The notes beneath the pieces were generated by a model, which was not told the DNA's origin, searched no databases, and saw only the letters and a program-made list of their open reading frames with translations. From Azospirillum thiophilum (GTDB lineage: Bacteria > Pseudomonadota > Alphaproteobacteria > Azospirillales > Azospirillaceae), in the NCBI RefSeq assembly GCF_001305595.1, contig NZ_CP012401.1, positions 1,375,001 to 1,439,000 of the forward strand: 64,000 bases of DNA, in the 5' to 3' direction. The stretch's first letter is position 1; every line of letters begins with the position of its first letter. Below, piece by piece: positions 38,804 through 46,479 of the stretch. The position numbers and the translations under genes were made by a program.

Positions 38804-39873
38804 TCGACCTCTATCCGCTTGCCGGGCCGCTGCTGTTCCGCTTCGACCCTGAGACCGCGCATGGCCTGACCATCAAGGCGCTGAAGACCGGGCTGGTTCC
38901 GCCGGCGCGCGGCAGGGACGAACCGGCGCTGCGCACCCGCGTGTGGGGGCTGGACTTTGCCAACCCGGTCGGGCTGGCCGCCGGCTTCGACAAGAATGCC
39001 GAGGTGGTCGACGCCATGCTCAATCTCGGCTTCGGCTTCGTCGAGCCGGGCAGCGTCACCCCGCGGCCCCAGCCCGGCAACCCGCGCCCCCGCCTGTTCC
39101 GGCTGGTGGAGCAGCGGGCGGTGATCAACCGCATGGGCTTCAACAACGAGGGGCTGGAGGCCTTCGCCCAACGGCTGGAGCGCCGCCTCGAGTCCGGCAA
39201 ACGCGCGCCCGGCATCGTCGGCGCCAACCTGGGCAAGAACAAGGACACGGCCGACGCCGCCGACGATTACGTGATCGGCGTGCGCCGGCTGGCGCCGCTG
39301 GCCGACTATCTGGTCGTCAACGTCTCCTCCCCCAACACGCCGGGCCTGCGCGCGCTCCAGGGCCGCGATCCGCTGCGCGCCCTGCTGGAACGGGTGCTGG
39401 AGGCTCGGGCGGCCTGCAGCTTGACCCGCAACCCTCCGCTTCTGCTGAAGATCGCCCCCGACCTGACGGTCGAGGACAAGGGCGACATCGCCGCGGTGGC
39501 GCTGGAGTCCGGCATCGACGGGCTGATCGTCTCCAACACCACCATCGCCCGGCCCGACGGCATCCCGGCGGCGCTGCGCGGCGAGGCTGGCGGCCTGTCG
39601 GGCGCTCCGCTGTTCGAGCCCTCGACCACCGTCCTGCGCGAGATCTACGCGCTGACCGGCGGCAAGCTGCCGATCGTCGGCGTCGGCGGCGTCGCGACCG
39701 GCGAGGACGCCTATGCCAAGATCCGGGCCGGCGCCTCGCTGGTGCAGCTCTATTCGGCGATGGTCTATGCCGGGCCGGCGGTGGTCCACCGCATCCGCCG
39801 CGAGCTGACGGAGCTGCTGCGCCGCGACGGCTATGGATCGGTCGCCGAGGCGGTGGGGGCCGATCACCGCTGA
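38800..39873 (+). CDS. pyrD: Dihydroorotate dehydrogenase (quinone), class 2
   Basis: This 357-residue membrane-associated flavoprotein oxidises dihydroorotate to orotate in pyrimidine synthesis and passes electrons to quinone. It starts with GTG at 38800, coupled to DUF952. The N-terminal helix (YPLAGPLLFRFDPETAHGLT) that binds the membrane is present, and FMN-binding blocks include NPVGLAAGFDKNAE, GANLGKNKDT and VGVGGVATGEDAY. The catalytic serine lies in VVNVSSPNTPGL. Confidence 0.95.
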   Translation: MIDLYPLAGPLLFRFDPETAHGLTIKALKTGLVPPARGRDEPALRTRVWGLDFANPVGLAAGFDKNAEVVDAMLNLGFGFVEPGSVTPRPQPGNPRPRLFRLVEQRAVINRMGFNNEGLEAFAQRLERRLESGKRAPGIVGANLGKNKDTADAADDYVIGVRRLAPLADYLVVNVSSPNTPGLRALQGRDPLRALLERVLEARAACSLTRNPPLLLKIAPDLTVEDKGDIAAVALESGIDGLIVSNTTIARPDGIPAALRGEAGGLSGAPLFEPSTTVLREIYALTGGKLPIVGVGGVATGEDAYAKIRAGASLVQLYSAMVYAGPAVVHRIRRELTELLRRDGYGSVAEAVGADHR

Positions 39874-39990
39874 GGCCGCGCAGGACGGGCCGGGCGGCGG
39901 CGTAGCATTAACGGATCGTCAAGCGGGTGCCCCGACAGTGGGTGGGCCCGCCCGGTCCGCGCCACGCCGTCCGCAAAGGGCACCGCATCC

Positions 39991-41286
39991 GTGAAGGTCC
40001 TGACCGCCGAGCTTCGCCATGGAACGTCCCATCCGGCCACCGGCCCCGACAACAGCTTTCCGTCCCATGCGATGACCCTGCTGACGCACGCCGTCTATGC
40101 GCTCGCCTATCTGGTCGCCGGCGGGACGGCCGCGGCCTCGCTGTGGGCGCTGCGGCCGGAGGCCGATCCGCTGGTGGCGGGGCTGGCCGGCGGAATGGTC
40201 GTTCTTGCCGGGGCGCTGGCCCATGAGACGGCGGCCCGGCTGGGACGCGAGCGCGCCGCCGGCCGCCGCATCGCCCGCCTGAACGGTCGGGTGGAGGAAC
40301 TGGCCCGCCTGCTGGAACAGCGCCTTGCCGCCGAGACCGCCGTCCAGGGCATCCAGCCGGATGCCGGTGCCCGCTATGACGCGGTGATGCAGGAGGTGAG
40401 GCTTCTCCAGTCGCTGGTCGCCCGCCTGACCGAGCGCCGCGCCCCGCGTCCGCCGGCCCCCAGCGTCGAGCGCCGCTCCGCCGCCGGGGCGCCTCCGGAA
40501 GCCGCCGTCCGCCCGGTGCCGCCCTCCGTTCGCCCCTCCTCCGCGCCGATGGACGACGCGGCGGTGCTGGAGGCGGTGCACGAGGCGCTGAAGGCCGACC
40601 GCATCGACATCTATCTCCAGCCCATCGTCAGCCTGCCCCAGCGCAAGCACCGTTTCTACGAGGTGTTCTCGCGGGTGCGCGCCGCCGATGGCACCCAGAT
40701 CATGCCCGACCGCTATCTCGACATCGCCGAGCGCGAGGGGCTGATCGCCACCATCGACAATCTGCTGCTGGTCCGCTGCGTCCAGCTGATCCGCGAAACC
40801 GAGCGGCGGCAGCATGCCATCGGCTTCTTCGCCAACATCTCCGCCGCGACGCTGGCCGACGCCGACTTCATGCGGCAGTTCCTGCACATGATGACGCAGA
40901 ACCAGGCGCTGGTTCCGAAGCTGGTGTTCGAGCTGAGCCAGCACGACCTCGGCGCCGGTGGTGCGGTGACCATGGGCATCCTGTCGCAGCTGGCGCGGCT
41001 CGGCTTCCGCTTCTCGATGGATCAGGTGACGGATCTGGACATCGACCTGGACCGGCTGCTGCGCCACGAGTTCCGCTGCGTCAAGCTGGACCGCGCCCTT
41101 GTGCTCGACCCGGCCAACGCCGGGCGCATCGGGGATCTGCGCCGCCGCTGCGCCGCCGAGGGCATCGACCTGATCGTCGAGAAGATCGAGACCGAGAACC
41201 AGCTGGTCGAGGTGCTCGACACCGGCTTCGACTTCGGCCAGGGCTACCTGTTCGGTGAGCCGCGGCTGAGCCGCAAGCCGGAGTGA
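39991..41286 (+). CDS. EAL-domain protein with membrane anchor, degenerate active site
   Basis: This 431-residue protein has two N-terminal transmembrane segments (VYALAYLVAGGTAAASLWAL, AGLAGGMVVLAGALAHE), a coiled linker and a C-terminal EAL domain. Several catalytic motifs are altered: the EAL signature reads EVFSR, and the DDFG motif reads DQVTDLD. The domain can still be recognised by NISAATL, KLDRALV and GQGYLFGEP. It probably binds rather than degrades cyclic di-GMP, or has another signalling role. GTG at 39991 is used as start; an ATG at 40072 is an alternative. Confidence 0.8.
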   Translation: MKVLTAELRHGTSHPATGPDNSFPSHAMTLLTHAVYALAYLVAGGTAAASLWALRPEADPLVAGLAGGMVVLAGALAHETAARLGRERAAGRRIARLNGRVEELARLLEQRLAAETAVQGIQPDAGARYDAVMQEVRLLQSLVARLTERRAPRPPAPSVERRSAAGAPPEAAVRPVPPSVRPSSAPMDDAAVLEAVHEALKADRIDIYLQPIVSLPQRKHRFYEVFSRVRAADGTQIMPDRYLDIAEREGLIATIDNLLLVRCVQLIRETERRQHAIGFFANISAATLADADFMRQFLHMMTQNQALVPKLVFELSQHDLGAGGAVTMGILSQLARLGFRFSMDQVTDLDIDLDRLLRHEFRCVKLDRALVLDPANAGRIGDLRRRCAAEGIDLIVEKIETENQLVEVLDTGFDFGQGYLFGEPRLSRKPE

Positions 41287-41297
41287 GGCTCGGGTTT

Positions 41298-41645
41298 CTA
41301 AAGTCCGATCAGTGCCGCGAGCTTTCCGCGCACCTCCGCCAGGATGGCGGACGGTGCGCGTGCGCCGGAAAACACCAGGGGCCGGGCCAGGGTGTCGATG
41401 CTGCGGACATGGCTGGTCAGGATTTCGCCGGCGATCGGTGGACCCGGCGGCAGGACGGCGCTGCTGGGGAACGGGCGGACGCGGGTGGTGATCGGGCACA
41501 GGATCGCAAAGCGCGTCGCTTGCCAGAATGCACGGGGAGACACGATCAGCGCCGGCCGGCGCCCGCCCTGCTCGCGTCCCGTCCGAGGATCGAAGTCGGT
41601 CCAGACCAGATCGCCCGCTTCCGGCTCCCATTCGTCCCCGGTCAT
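41298..41645 (-). CDS. mazF: MazF/PemK-type toxin (endoribonuclease)
   Basis: This 115-residue protein has the MazF fold: GDLVWTDFDPRTGREQGGRRP with the nearby PALIVSPRAFW, then ILCPITTRVRPFPSSA and RSIDTLARPL. MazF enzymes cut mRNA at short sequences. It overlaps the antitoxin gene by four bases (ATGA), the normal arrangement, with the antitoxin first. Confidence 0.9.
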   Translation of the reverse strand: MTGDEWEPEAGDLVWTDFDPRTGREQGGRRPALIVSPRAFWQATRFAILCPITTRVRPFPSSAVLPPGPPIAGEILTSHVRSIDTLARPLVFSGARAPSAILAEVRGKLAALIGL

Positions 41646-41887
41646 TCTTCGACGATCTCGCGGCCGGCGTCGGGACCCCAGTCGAATGCCTCGCGCATCG
41701 CCTCCGGCGTGACGCCTTTCATGAGTTCGTCGAGGCTGTAGCGGGGGCGGTCCGCCGTGATGACGATCCGGTCGCCTTCGGCGCGAATGTCGACCCTTGC
41801 GCCATCGTGCAGCCCGACCTGACTGGCGATGTCCTTGGGGATGCGGATGCCCAGGCTGTTGCCCCATCGGGCGAGTTGGACCTGCAT
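41642..41887 (-). CDS. mazE: MazE-type antitoxin (AbrB fold)
   Basis: This 81-residue protein starts MQVQLARWGNSLGIRIPKDI, the AbrB/SpoVT swapped-hairpin DNA-binding domain, and continues to an acidic C-terminal tail (FDWGPDAGREIVEE) that should cover the toxin. Its promoter region carries inverted and direct repeats that fit autorepression. Confidence 0.9.
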   Translation of the reverse strand: MQVQLARWGNSLGIRIPKDIASQVGLHDGARVDIRAEGDRIVITADRPRYSLDELMKGVTPEAMREAFDWGPDAGREIVEE

Positions 41888-41916
41888 GCGCGTGGCCTCC
41901 TGGCCGCTGCGGCAAA

Positions 41917-41957
41917 TCATGGATGATACCATGAGTCGGATATACGCAGGATATACG
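41917..41957. promoter_or_regulatory. mazEF operator region: inverted repeat plus paired direct repeats
   Basis: TCATGG (41917-41922) and CCATGA (41929-41934) form a perfect inverted repeat with a 6-base spacer. Right next to it GGATATACG occurs twice, at 41938-41946 and 41949-41957, spaced 11 bases start to start. This layout upstream of mazE fits operator sites for the MazE/MazF complex. Confidence 0.6.
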
Positions 41958-42104
41958 GCGAGCGTGGCAAAAATAAAGCCATGGGTTGCCCGGAGCCCTT
42001 GATTTCCGCCGCCGCCCTTGACATTCCCCCACGCGGCGATGGAAATTTCGCGTTCCCGGCCTTGGTCCGGGTGCCCGATCCGGGTGATACGCAACACTAT
42101 TGAA

Positions 42105-44069
42105 ATGGTGACTTCGGTGACGTCCAACATCGCCATCACGCTGCCCGACGGCAGCGTGCGGGAGTTCGACCGGCCGGTGACGGGGCTTGAGATCGCCCAG
42201 TCCATCGGTACGCGACTGGCCAAAGATGCGCTTGCCGTCAAGATCGACGGCACGGTGAAGGACCTCACCACCACCGTCACTACCAACGCCAAGATCGAGA
42301 TCGTCACGCGCAATCACGCCGACGCCCTCGAGGTCATCCGCCACGATGCCGCCCATGTGCTGGCCGACGCGGTGCAGAAGCTGTATCCCGGCACGCAGGT
42401 CACGATCGGCCCGTCGATCGCCACCGGCTTCTACTATGACTTCGCGCGCGACGAGCCGTTCACGCCCGAGGATCTGGAGAAGATCGAGGCGAAGATGCGC
42501 GAGATCGTCTCCGCCGACGTGCCCATCGTGCGCGAGGTGTGGGACCGCGACGAGGCGGTCGCCTACTTCAAGAATCTGGGCGAGCATTACAAGGCCGAGC
42601 TGATCGAGGCGATCCCGCAGGGCGAGCCGGTGTCGATCTACCGGCAGGGCGACTGGCTGGATCTGTGCCGCGGTCCGCATGCCTTGACGACGGCCAAGGT
42701 CGGGCAGGGCTTCAAGCTGACCAAGGTGGCCGGCGCCTATTGGCGCGGCGACAGCCGCAACCCGATGCTCCAGCGCATCTACGGTACGGCGTGGCGCGAC
42801 GAGAAGGAGCTGAAGGCCTACCTGCACCAGATCGAGGAGGCGGAGAAGCGCGACCACCGCAAGCTCGGCAAGGAACTCGACCTGTTCCATGTCCAGGAGG
42901 AGGCGGTCGGCTCGGTGTTCTGGCATCCGAAGGGCTGGACGCTCTACCGGACGCTGGAGACCTACATCCGCACCAAGCTGAAGGCCGCCGGCTATGTCGA
43001 GGTCAAGACGCCGCAGTTGATCGACAGCTCGCTGTTCAAGGCGTCGGGCCACTGGGACATGTATGGCGACAACATGTTCAAGGTGGAGGCCGACGGCGGC
43101 GAGAAGCTGCTGGGCATCAAGCCGATGAACTGCCCCGGCCATGTCCAGATCTTCCGCCACGGCCTGCGCTCCTACCGCGACCTGCCGATCCGCATGGCCG
43201 AGTTCGGCGCCTGCCACCGCAATGAGCCGTCGGGCGCGCTGCACGGCATCATGCGCGTGCGCGCCTTCACCCAGGACGACGCCCACATCTTCTGCACCGA
43301 GGATCAGGTGCAGGGCGAGGCGGCGGAGTATTTCAAGCTGCAGCTCGGCGTCTACAAGGATCTGGGATTCGACAAGATCTCGGTGAAGCTGGCGCTGCGT
43401 CCGGATGTCCGCACCGGCTCCGACGATCTGTGGGACCGGGCCGAAGGGGCGCTGGCCCAGGCGTTGCGCGACGCCGGGCTGGAGTATGAGGAACTGCCGG
43501 GTGAGGGCGCCTTCTATGGTCCCAAGGTGGAATTCCACCTGACCGACGCCATCGGCCGGACCTGGCAGTGCGGCACGCTGCAGTATGATCCGAACCTGCC
43601 GGAGCGGCTCGACGCCAGCTATATCGGCGAGGATGGCGCCCGCCATCGGCCGATCATGCTGCACCGGGCGATCCTGGGGTCGCTGGAGCGCTTCATCGGC
43701 ATGCTGATCGAGCATTACGCCGGCAAGTTCCCGCTGTGGCTGGCCCCGGTCCAGGTCAGCGTCGCCACCATCACCAGCGAAGCCGACGGCTATGCCGAGG
43801 AAGTGGCCAGGCTGTTGCGGCGCAACGGCCTGCGCGTCGAGCTCGACACCCGCAACGAGAAGATCAACCTGAAGGTCCGCGAGCACAGCCTGCAGAAGAT
43901 CCCGCTGATGCTGGTGGTCGGGAAGCGCGAAGCCGAGGAGCGCACGGTCGCGCTCCGCGTGCTGGGCGGCAAGGATCAGGAAATTCTTGCCCTCGACGCG
44001 GCGGTGAATAAACTGGTTGAGGAAACAAAATCTCCCGCCGGGGATTTCGGATCCGACTCGCAGTTTTAA
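42105..44069 (+). CDS. thrS: Threonyl-tRNA synthetase
   Basis: This 654-residue class II synthetase has an N-terminal TGS domain ([20 protein letters not shown]), the editing domain with [17 protein letters not shown], a catalytic core ([20 protein letters not shown], and [11 protein letters not shown] with the zinc-ligand Cys), motif 3 and an anticodon domain. It charges tRNA-Thr and edits Ser mischarging. No strong Shine-Dalgarno is seen before the ATG at 42105. It precedes infC as in many bacteria. Confidence 0.96.
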   Translation: MVTSVTSNIAITLPDGSVREFDRPVTGLEIAQSIGTRLAKDALAVKIDGTVKDLTTTVTTNAKIEIVTRNHADALEVIRHDAAHVLADAVQKLYPGTQVTIGPSIATGFYYDFARDEPFTPEDLEKIEAKMREIVSADVPIVREVWDRDEAVAYFKNLGEHYKAELIEAIPQGEPVSIYRQGDWLDLCRGPHALTTAKVGQGFKLTKVAGAYWRGDSRNPMLQRIYGTAWRDEKELKAYLHQIEEAEKRDHRKLGKELDLFHVQEEAVGSVFWHPKGWTLYRTLETYIRTKLKAAGYVEVKTPQLIDSSLFKASGHWDMYGDNMFKVEADGGEKLLGIKPMNCPGHVQIFRHGLRSYRDLPIRMAEFGACHRNEPSGALHGIMRVRAFTQDDAHIFCTEDQVQGEAAEYFKLQLGVYKDLGFDKISVKLALRPDVRTGSDDLWDRAEGALAQALRDAGLEYEELPGEGAFYGPKVEFHLTDAIGRTWQCGTLQYDPNLPERLDASYIGEDGARHRPIMLHRAILGSLERFIGMLIEHYAGKFPLWLAPVQVSVATITSEADGYAEEVARLLRRNGLRVELDTRNEKINLKVREHSLQKIPLMLVVGKREAEERTVALRVLGGKDQEILALDAAVNKLVEETKSPAGDFGSDSQF

Positions 44070-44086
44070 CCGACCGCGCGATGCCG

Positions 44087-44108
44087 CCGGCCTCCCTCCG
44101 GGGGGCCG
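44087..44108 (+). terminator. Hairpin between thrS and infC (partial terminator or attenuator)
   Basis: CCGGCC (44087-44092) pairs with GGCCGG (44103-44108) and is followed by TTT. It lies 18 bases after the thrS stop in the infC leader, and could act as a weak terminator or a control element. Confidence 0.4.
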
Positions 44109-44114
44109 GTTTCC

Positions 44115-44131
44115 GCATGGTCTAAGACCAT
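44115..44131. promoter_or_regulatory. Perfect palindrome in the infC leader
   Basis: CATGGTCT (44115-44122) and AGACCATG (44124-44131) form a perfect inverted repeat around a single A. The right arm contains an ATG (44129) in the same frame as infC, and is next to GGAGAAG, so folding would hide this region. Confidence 0.55.
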
Positions 44132-44146
44132 GGAGAAGCGTCCATA

Positions 44147-44680
44147 GCCAGGATTCCGTCCGAAGCCGCCCCGACCCGCGATGGACCGCGGGTCAACCGG
44201 GAGATTACGGCTCGTTCCGTTCGTCTCGTTGGCGCCGACGGCGAGATGATCGGCGTCGTGTCGTTGCGCGATGCCCTGCTGGCCGCCGAGGATGCCGGCC
44301 TCGATCTGGTCGAGGTCGCCCCCCAGGCCGAACCGCCCGTCTGCAAGATCCTCGACTATGGCAGGTTCAAGTACGAGGCGCAGAAGAAGGCCAACGAGGC
44401 GCGCAAGAAGCAGAAGATCATCGAGGTCAAGGAGATCAAGCTCCGGCCGAACATCGATGACAACGACTATGACGTGAAGATGCGCTCGGCACGCCGTTTC
44501 CTCGAGGAGGGCGACAAGGTCAAGGTGACCCTGCGCTTCCGCGGCCGTGAAATGGCGCATCAGGATCTGGGTATGAATGTGCTGGTCCGTGTCCGCGACG
44601 AACTGGACGAACTGGCGAAGGTCGAGCAGATGCCGAAGCTCGAAGGCCGCCAGATGGTCATGGTGCTGGCTCCGCGCTGA
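44147..44680 (+). CDS. infC: Translation initiation factor IF-3, start unresolved
   Basis: The IF-3 domains are clear: [19 protein letters not shown] near the N-terminus (the conserved block needed for 30S binding), then [20 protein letters not shown], the linker [12 protein letters not shown], and [12 protein letters not shown] at the end. The conserved N-terminal block is encoded upstream of the first good ATG (44246), so translation starts earlier. The frame is open back to 44147, just after TAG at 44144. No in-frame ATG, GTG, TTG or CTG lies between; ATT at 44204 is in frame. Candidate explanations are in the findings. IF-3 normally uses rare start codons to regulate its own synthesis. 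Confidence 0.88.
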   Translation, partial: ARIPSEAAPTRDGPRVNREITARSVRLVGADGEMIGVVSLRDALLAAEDAGLDLVEVAPQAEPPVCKILDYGRFKYEAQKKANEARKKQKIIEVKEIKLRPNIDDNDYDVKMRSARRFLEEGDKVKVTLRFRGREMAHQDLGMNVLVRVRDELDELAKVEQMPKLEGRQMVMVLAPR

Positions 44681-44702
44681 CGCGCTTTCCGGTTCCATCC
44701 AC

Positions 44703-44740
44703 GGAAAAGGCCCGCCAGGGATGCCGGGCGGGCCTTTTCC
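44703..44740 (+). terminator. Terminator after infC
   Basis: GGAAAAGGCCCGCC (44703-44716) pairs with GGCGGGCCTTTTCC (44727-44740) with a 10-base loop. It ends the thrS-infC transcription unit, so rpmI/rplT are not part of it here, and also faces the convergent hydrolase gene. Confidence 0.85.
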
Positions 44741-44761
44741 ATGTCCGGGGCGCGCAACCCC

Positions 44762-46141
44762 TCACCGCAGCCGCTGGTCGTCGACGAAGACGACGTAGCA
44801 GGTGTGCCGGGTGTATTTGGCGCAGTTGTCCAGCGCGCCGACCCGCGCGGAATCCTCGCTGCCCATGCCGGATTTCCAGCCGAAGGCGCCGTCGGACGAC
44901 ACGGCGAAGGCCTTGTGGCCGGCGGCCTCCAGATAGGCGGTGAACTTGGCGCGGTTGGCGGCGGACAACTCGGCCGGCGGCTCCAGGCGCACCCGGGCGG
45001 CGCCTGTCGGCTCGGCCGCCGCCGCCGCGGCGCTGCCGGCCGGGCGGTCGTTGACATAGGCGATGCGGCAGCCCTGCCGGCTGTTCCTGGCGCAGGTCTC
45101 CAAGGCCAGGCGCTGCGCCTCGTCCAGGCTGCGCAGGCCGGATTTCCAGCCGAAGGCGCCGTCGGGCGCCACGGCGAAGGCCTTGTTGCCGGCAGCCTCG
45201 ACATAGGCGGGGAATTTGGCGCGGTTGGCGGCGGACAGCTCGGCCGGCGGCACCAGCGCCGGCAGGGCCAGCGCCATCGGCGTGGCGCGCGGGGCGAGGC
45301 CATTCCTCGACAGGAAGGCATCGACCGCCGGTGTCCATTGCGGGATGGCGGCGCCGAAGAGGAAATGGCCGTCCTTGCCGTTCGCGGGAGCGGCCACGAA
45401 GTCGGCCCGCCCCCCTTCGCGGGTGAAGGCCTCCCAGAAGCGGCGGGCCAGCGCCGGGCCGAAGAACAGGTCGTTCTCCGCATAGATCCACAGGGTCGGC
45501 ACCCGCGACGTGCGGCCCATCGTTCCGAAGGCGGCGACCAGCCGGTTCTCCTGGCAGACGTCGTCGTCGCCGCGCGAGCCGCGCCCGCCGGCGAAGCTGA
45601 TGACCGCCTTCAGCCCCGGCGGCGGGTTGGCGGCGAGCGCCAGGCTGGCGAAGCCGCCGGCCGACACGCCGACCGCGATGATACGGCCCGGATCGGCAAA
45701 GGGCTGGCGCGCCATGTAGCGCACGGCCTGCCGGACATCCTCGCTGCTCTGCTCGGCGGAATGCAGATAGTCGGGGTTGTCGCAGGGGCCGTTGCTTTCG
45801 ATGTAGGGGCCGTCCGACCCGCCATAGCCGCGCCGCATCACCGCCAGCACCGCCCAGCCGCGCCGGGCGAACTCGCGCGCCTGCGGGACATAGCGCAGCG
45901 GCGTCATCTCCGCCCGTTCGGCCGGGTCGCGCGGCGTGCCGTGGCTGATGATGGCGACCGGGTAGGGGCCGGGGCCGTCCGGCCGCAGCAGCAGCGCCTC
46001 CAGGTTGGCGCTGCTGCCGTCCGGGTAGCGGGCGGGGATCGACAACGGCGTCTGCGTCAACCCTTGGGCCAGGACCGGGCCGCTGCACAGCAGGACGATC
46101 AGCAGGGCGAGCAGGTGGCGCAGGCGCATGGCGGGCGGCAT
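44762..46141 (-). CDS. Secreted alpha/beta hydrolase with two tandem C-terminal repeats
   Basis: This 459-residue protein has a signal peptide (RHLLALLIVLLCSGPVLAQG) and a dienelactone hydrolase-like alpha/beta hydrolase domain with the nucleophile elbow GVSAGG near residue 160 and a candidate catalytic Asp in YAENDLFF and His in GKDGHFLFG. After about residue 295 come two near-identical repeats of about 70 residues, each with PPAELSAANRAKF, then AFAV..DGAFGWKSG and a C-rich end (NCAKYTRHTC in the second). The repeats are probably a separate small binding domain. Start at 46141 or 46129. Confidence 0.78.
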   Translation of the reverse strand: MPPAMRLRHLLALLIVLLCSGPVLAQGLTQTPLSIPARYPDGSSANLEALLLRPDGPGPYPVAIISHGTPRDPAERAEMTPLRYVPQAREFARRGWAVLAVMRRGYGGSDGPYIESNGPCDNPDYLHSAEQSSEDVRQAVRYMARQPFADPGRIIAVGVSAGGFASLALAANPPPGLKAVISFAGGRGSRGDDDVCQENRLVAAFGTMGRTSRVPTLWIYAENDLFFGPALARRFWEAFTREGGRADFVAAPANGKDGHFLFGAAIPQWTPAVDAFLSRNGLAPRATPMALALPALVPPAELSAANRAKFPAYVEAAGNKAFAVAPDGAFGWKSGLRSLDEAQRLALETCARNSRQGCRIAYVNDRPAGSAAAAAAEPTGAARVRLEPPAELSAANRAKFTAYLEAAGHKAFAVSSDGAFGWKSGMGSEDSARVGALDNCAKYTRHTCYVVFVDDQRLR

Positions 46142-46227
46142 GGTGGGCGCATCCTCCGGGGAAACGATGCGCCTTTTTACGCGAAAGCGGGGCGGCCGTC
46201 AGCGGGGACCGACCCCGAACCCCGTGC

Positions 46228-46425
46228 CTACGCCACCCCCTGCCGGGCGATGCGCAGGGCCTCGGCCAATATCTCCGGGTCGCCGATGTGGTTGGCGAGC
46301 AGCAGGATCAGCTTGGCGTTCAGGCGGGCGCTCTGGTCGGCGGTCAGGTCGCGGTGGCTGTCGATCAGCATCTGATAGACGTCGTCCGGACTGGCGAAGC
46401 GCTGGTCGGTGATGAGGTCGGCCAT
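46228..46425 (-). CDS. DUF2783 family small protein
   Basis: This 65-residue helical protein (MADLITDQRFASPDDVYQML...) matches the DUF2783 pattern. Genes of this family commonly sit beside FAD-dependent aromatic hydroxylases. Here it follows the flavoprotein hydroxylase in the same transcription unit 54 bases later, so it may be an accessory subunit of that enzyme, though no role is proven. Confidence 0.8.
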   Translation of the reverse strand: MADLITDQRFASPDDVYQMLIDSHRDLTADQSARLNAKLILLLANHIGDPEILAEALRIARQGVA

Positions 46426-46479
46426 TGAGGGGGGCTCCAGGAGATCGGGGGAATCGGCGGCCGGCTTGGGGCGTCCGGC

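Noticed and set aside
41298-43886. Very long minus-strand frame opposite thrS
   Set aside because: Only its C-terminal 115 codons are real (mazF); the remainder is antisense to thrS.
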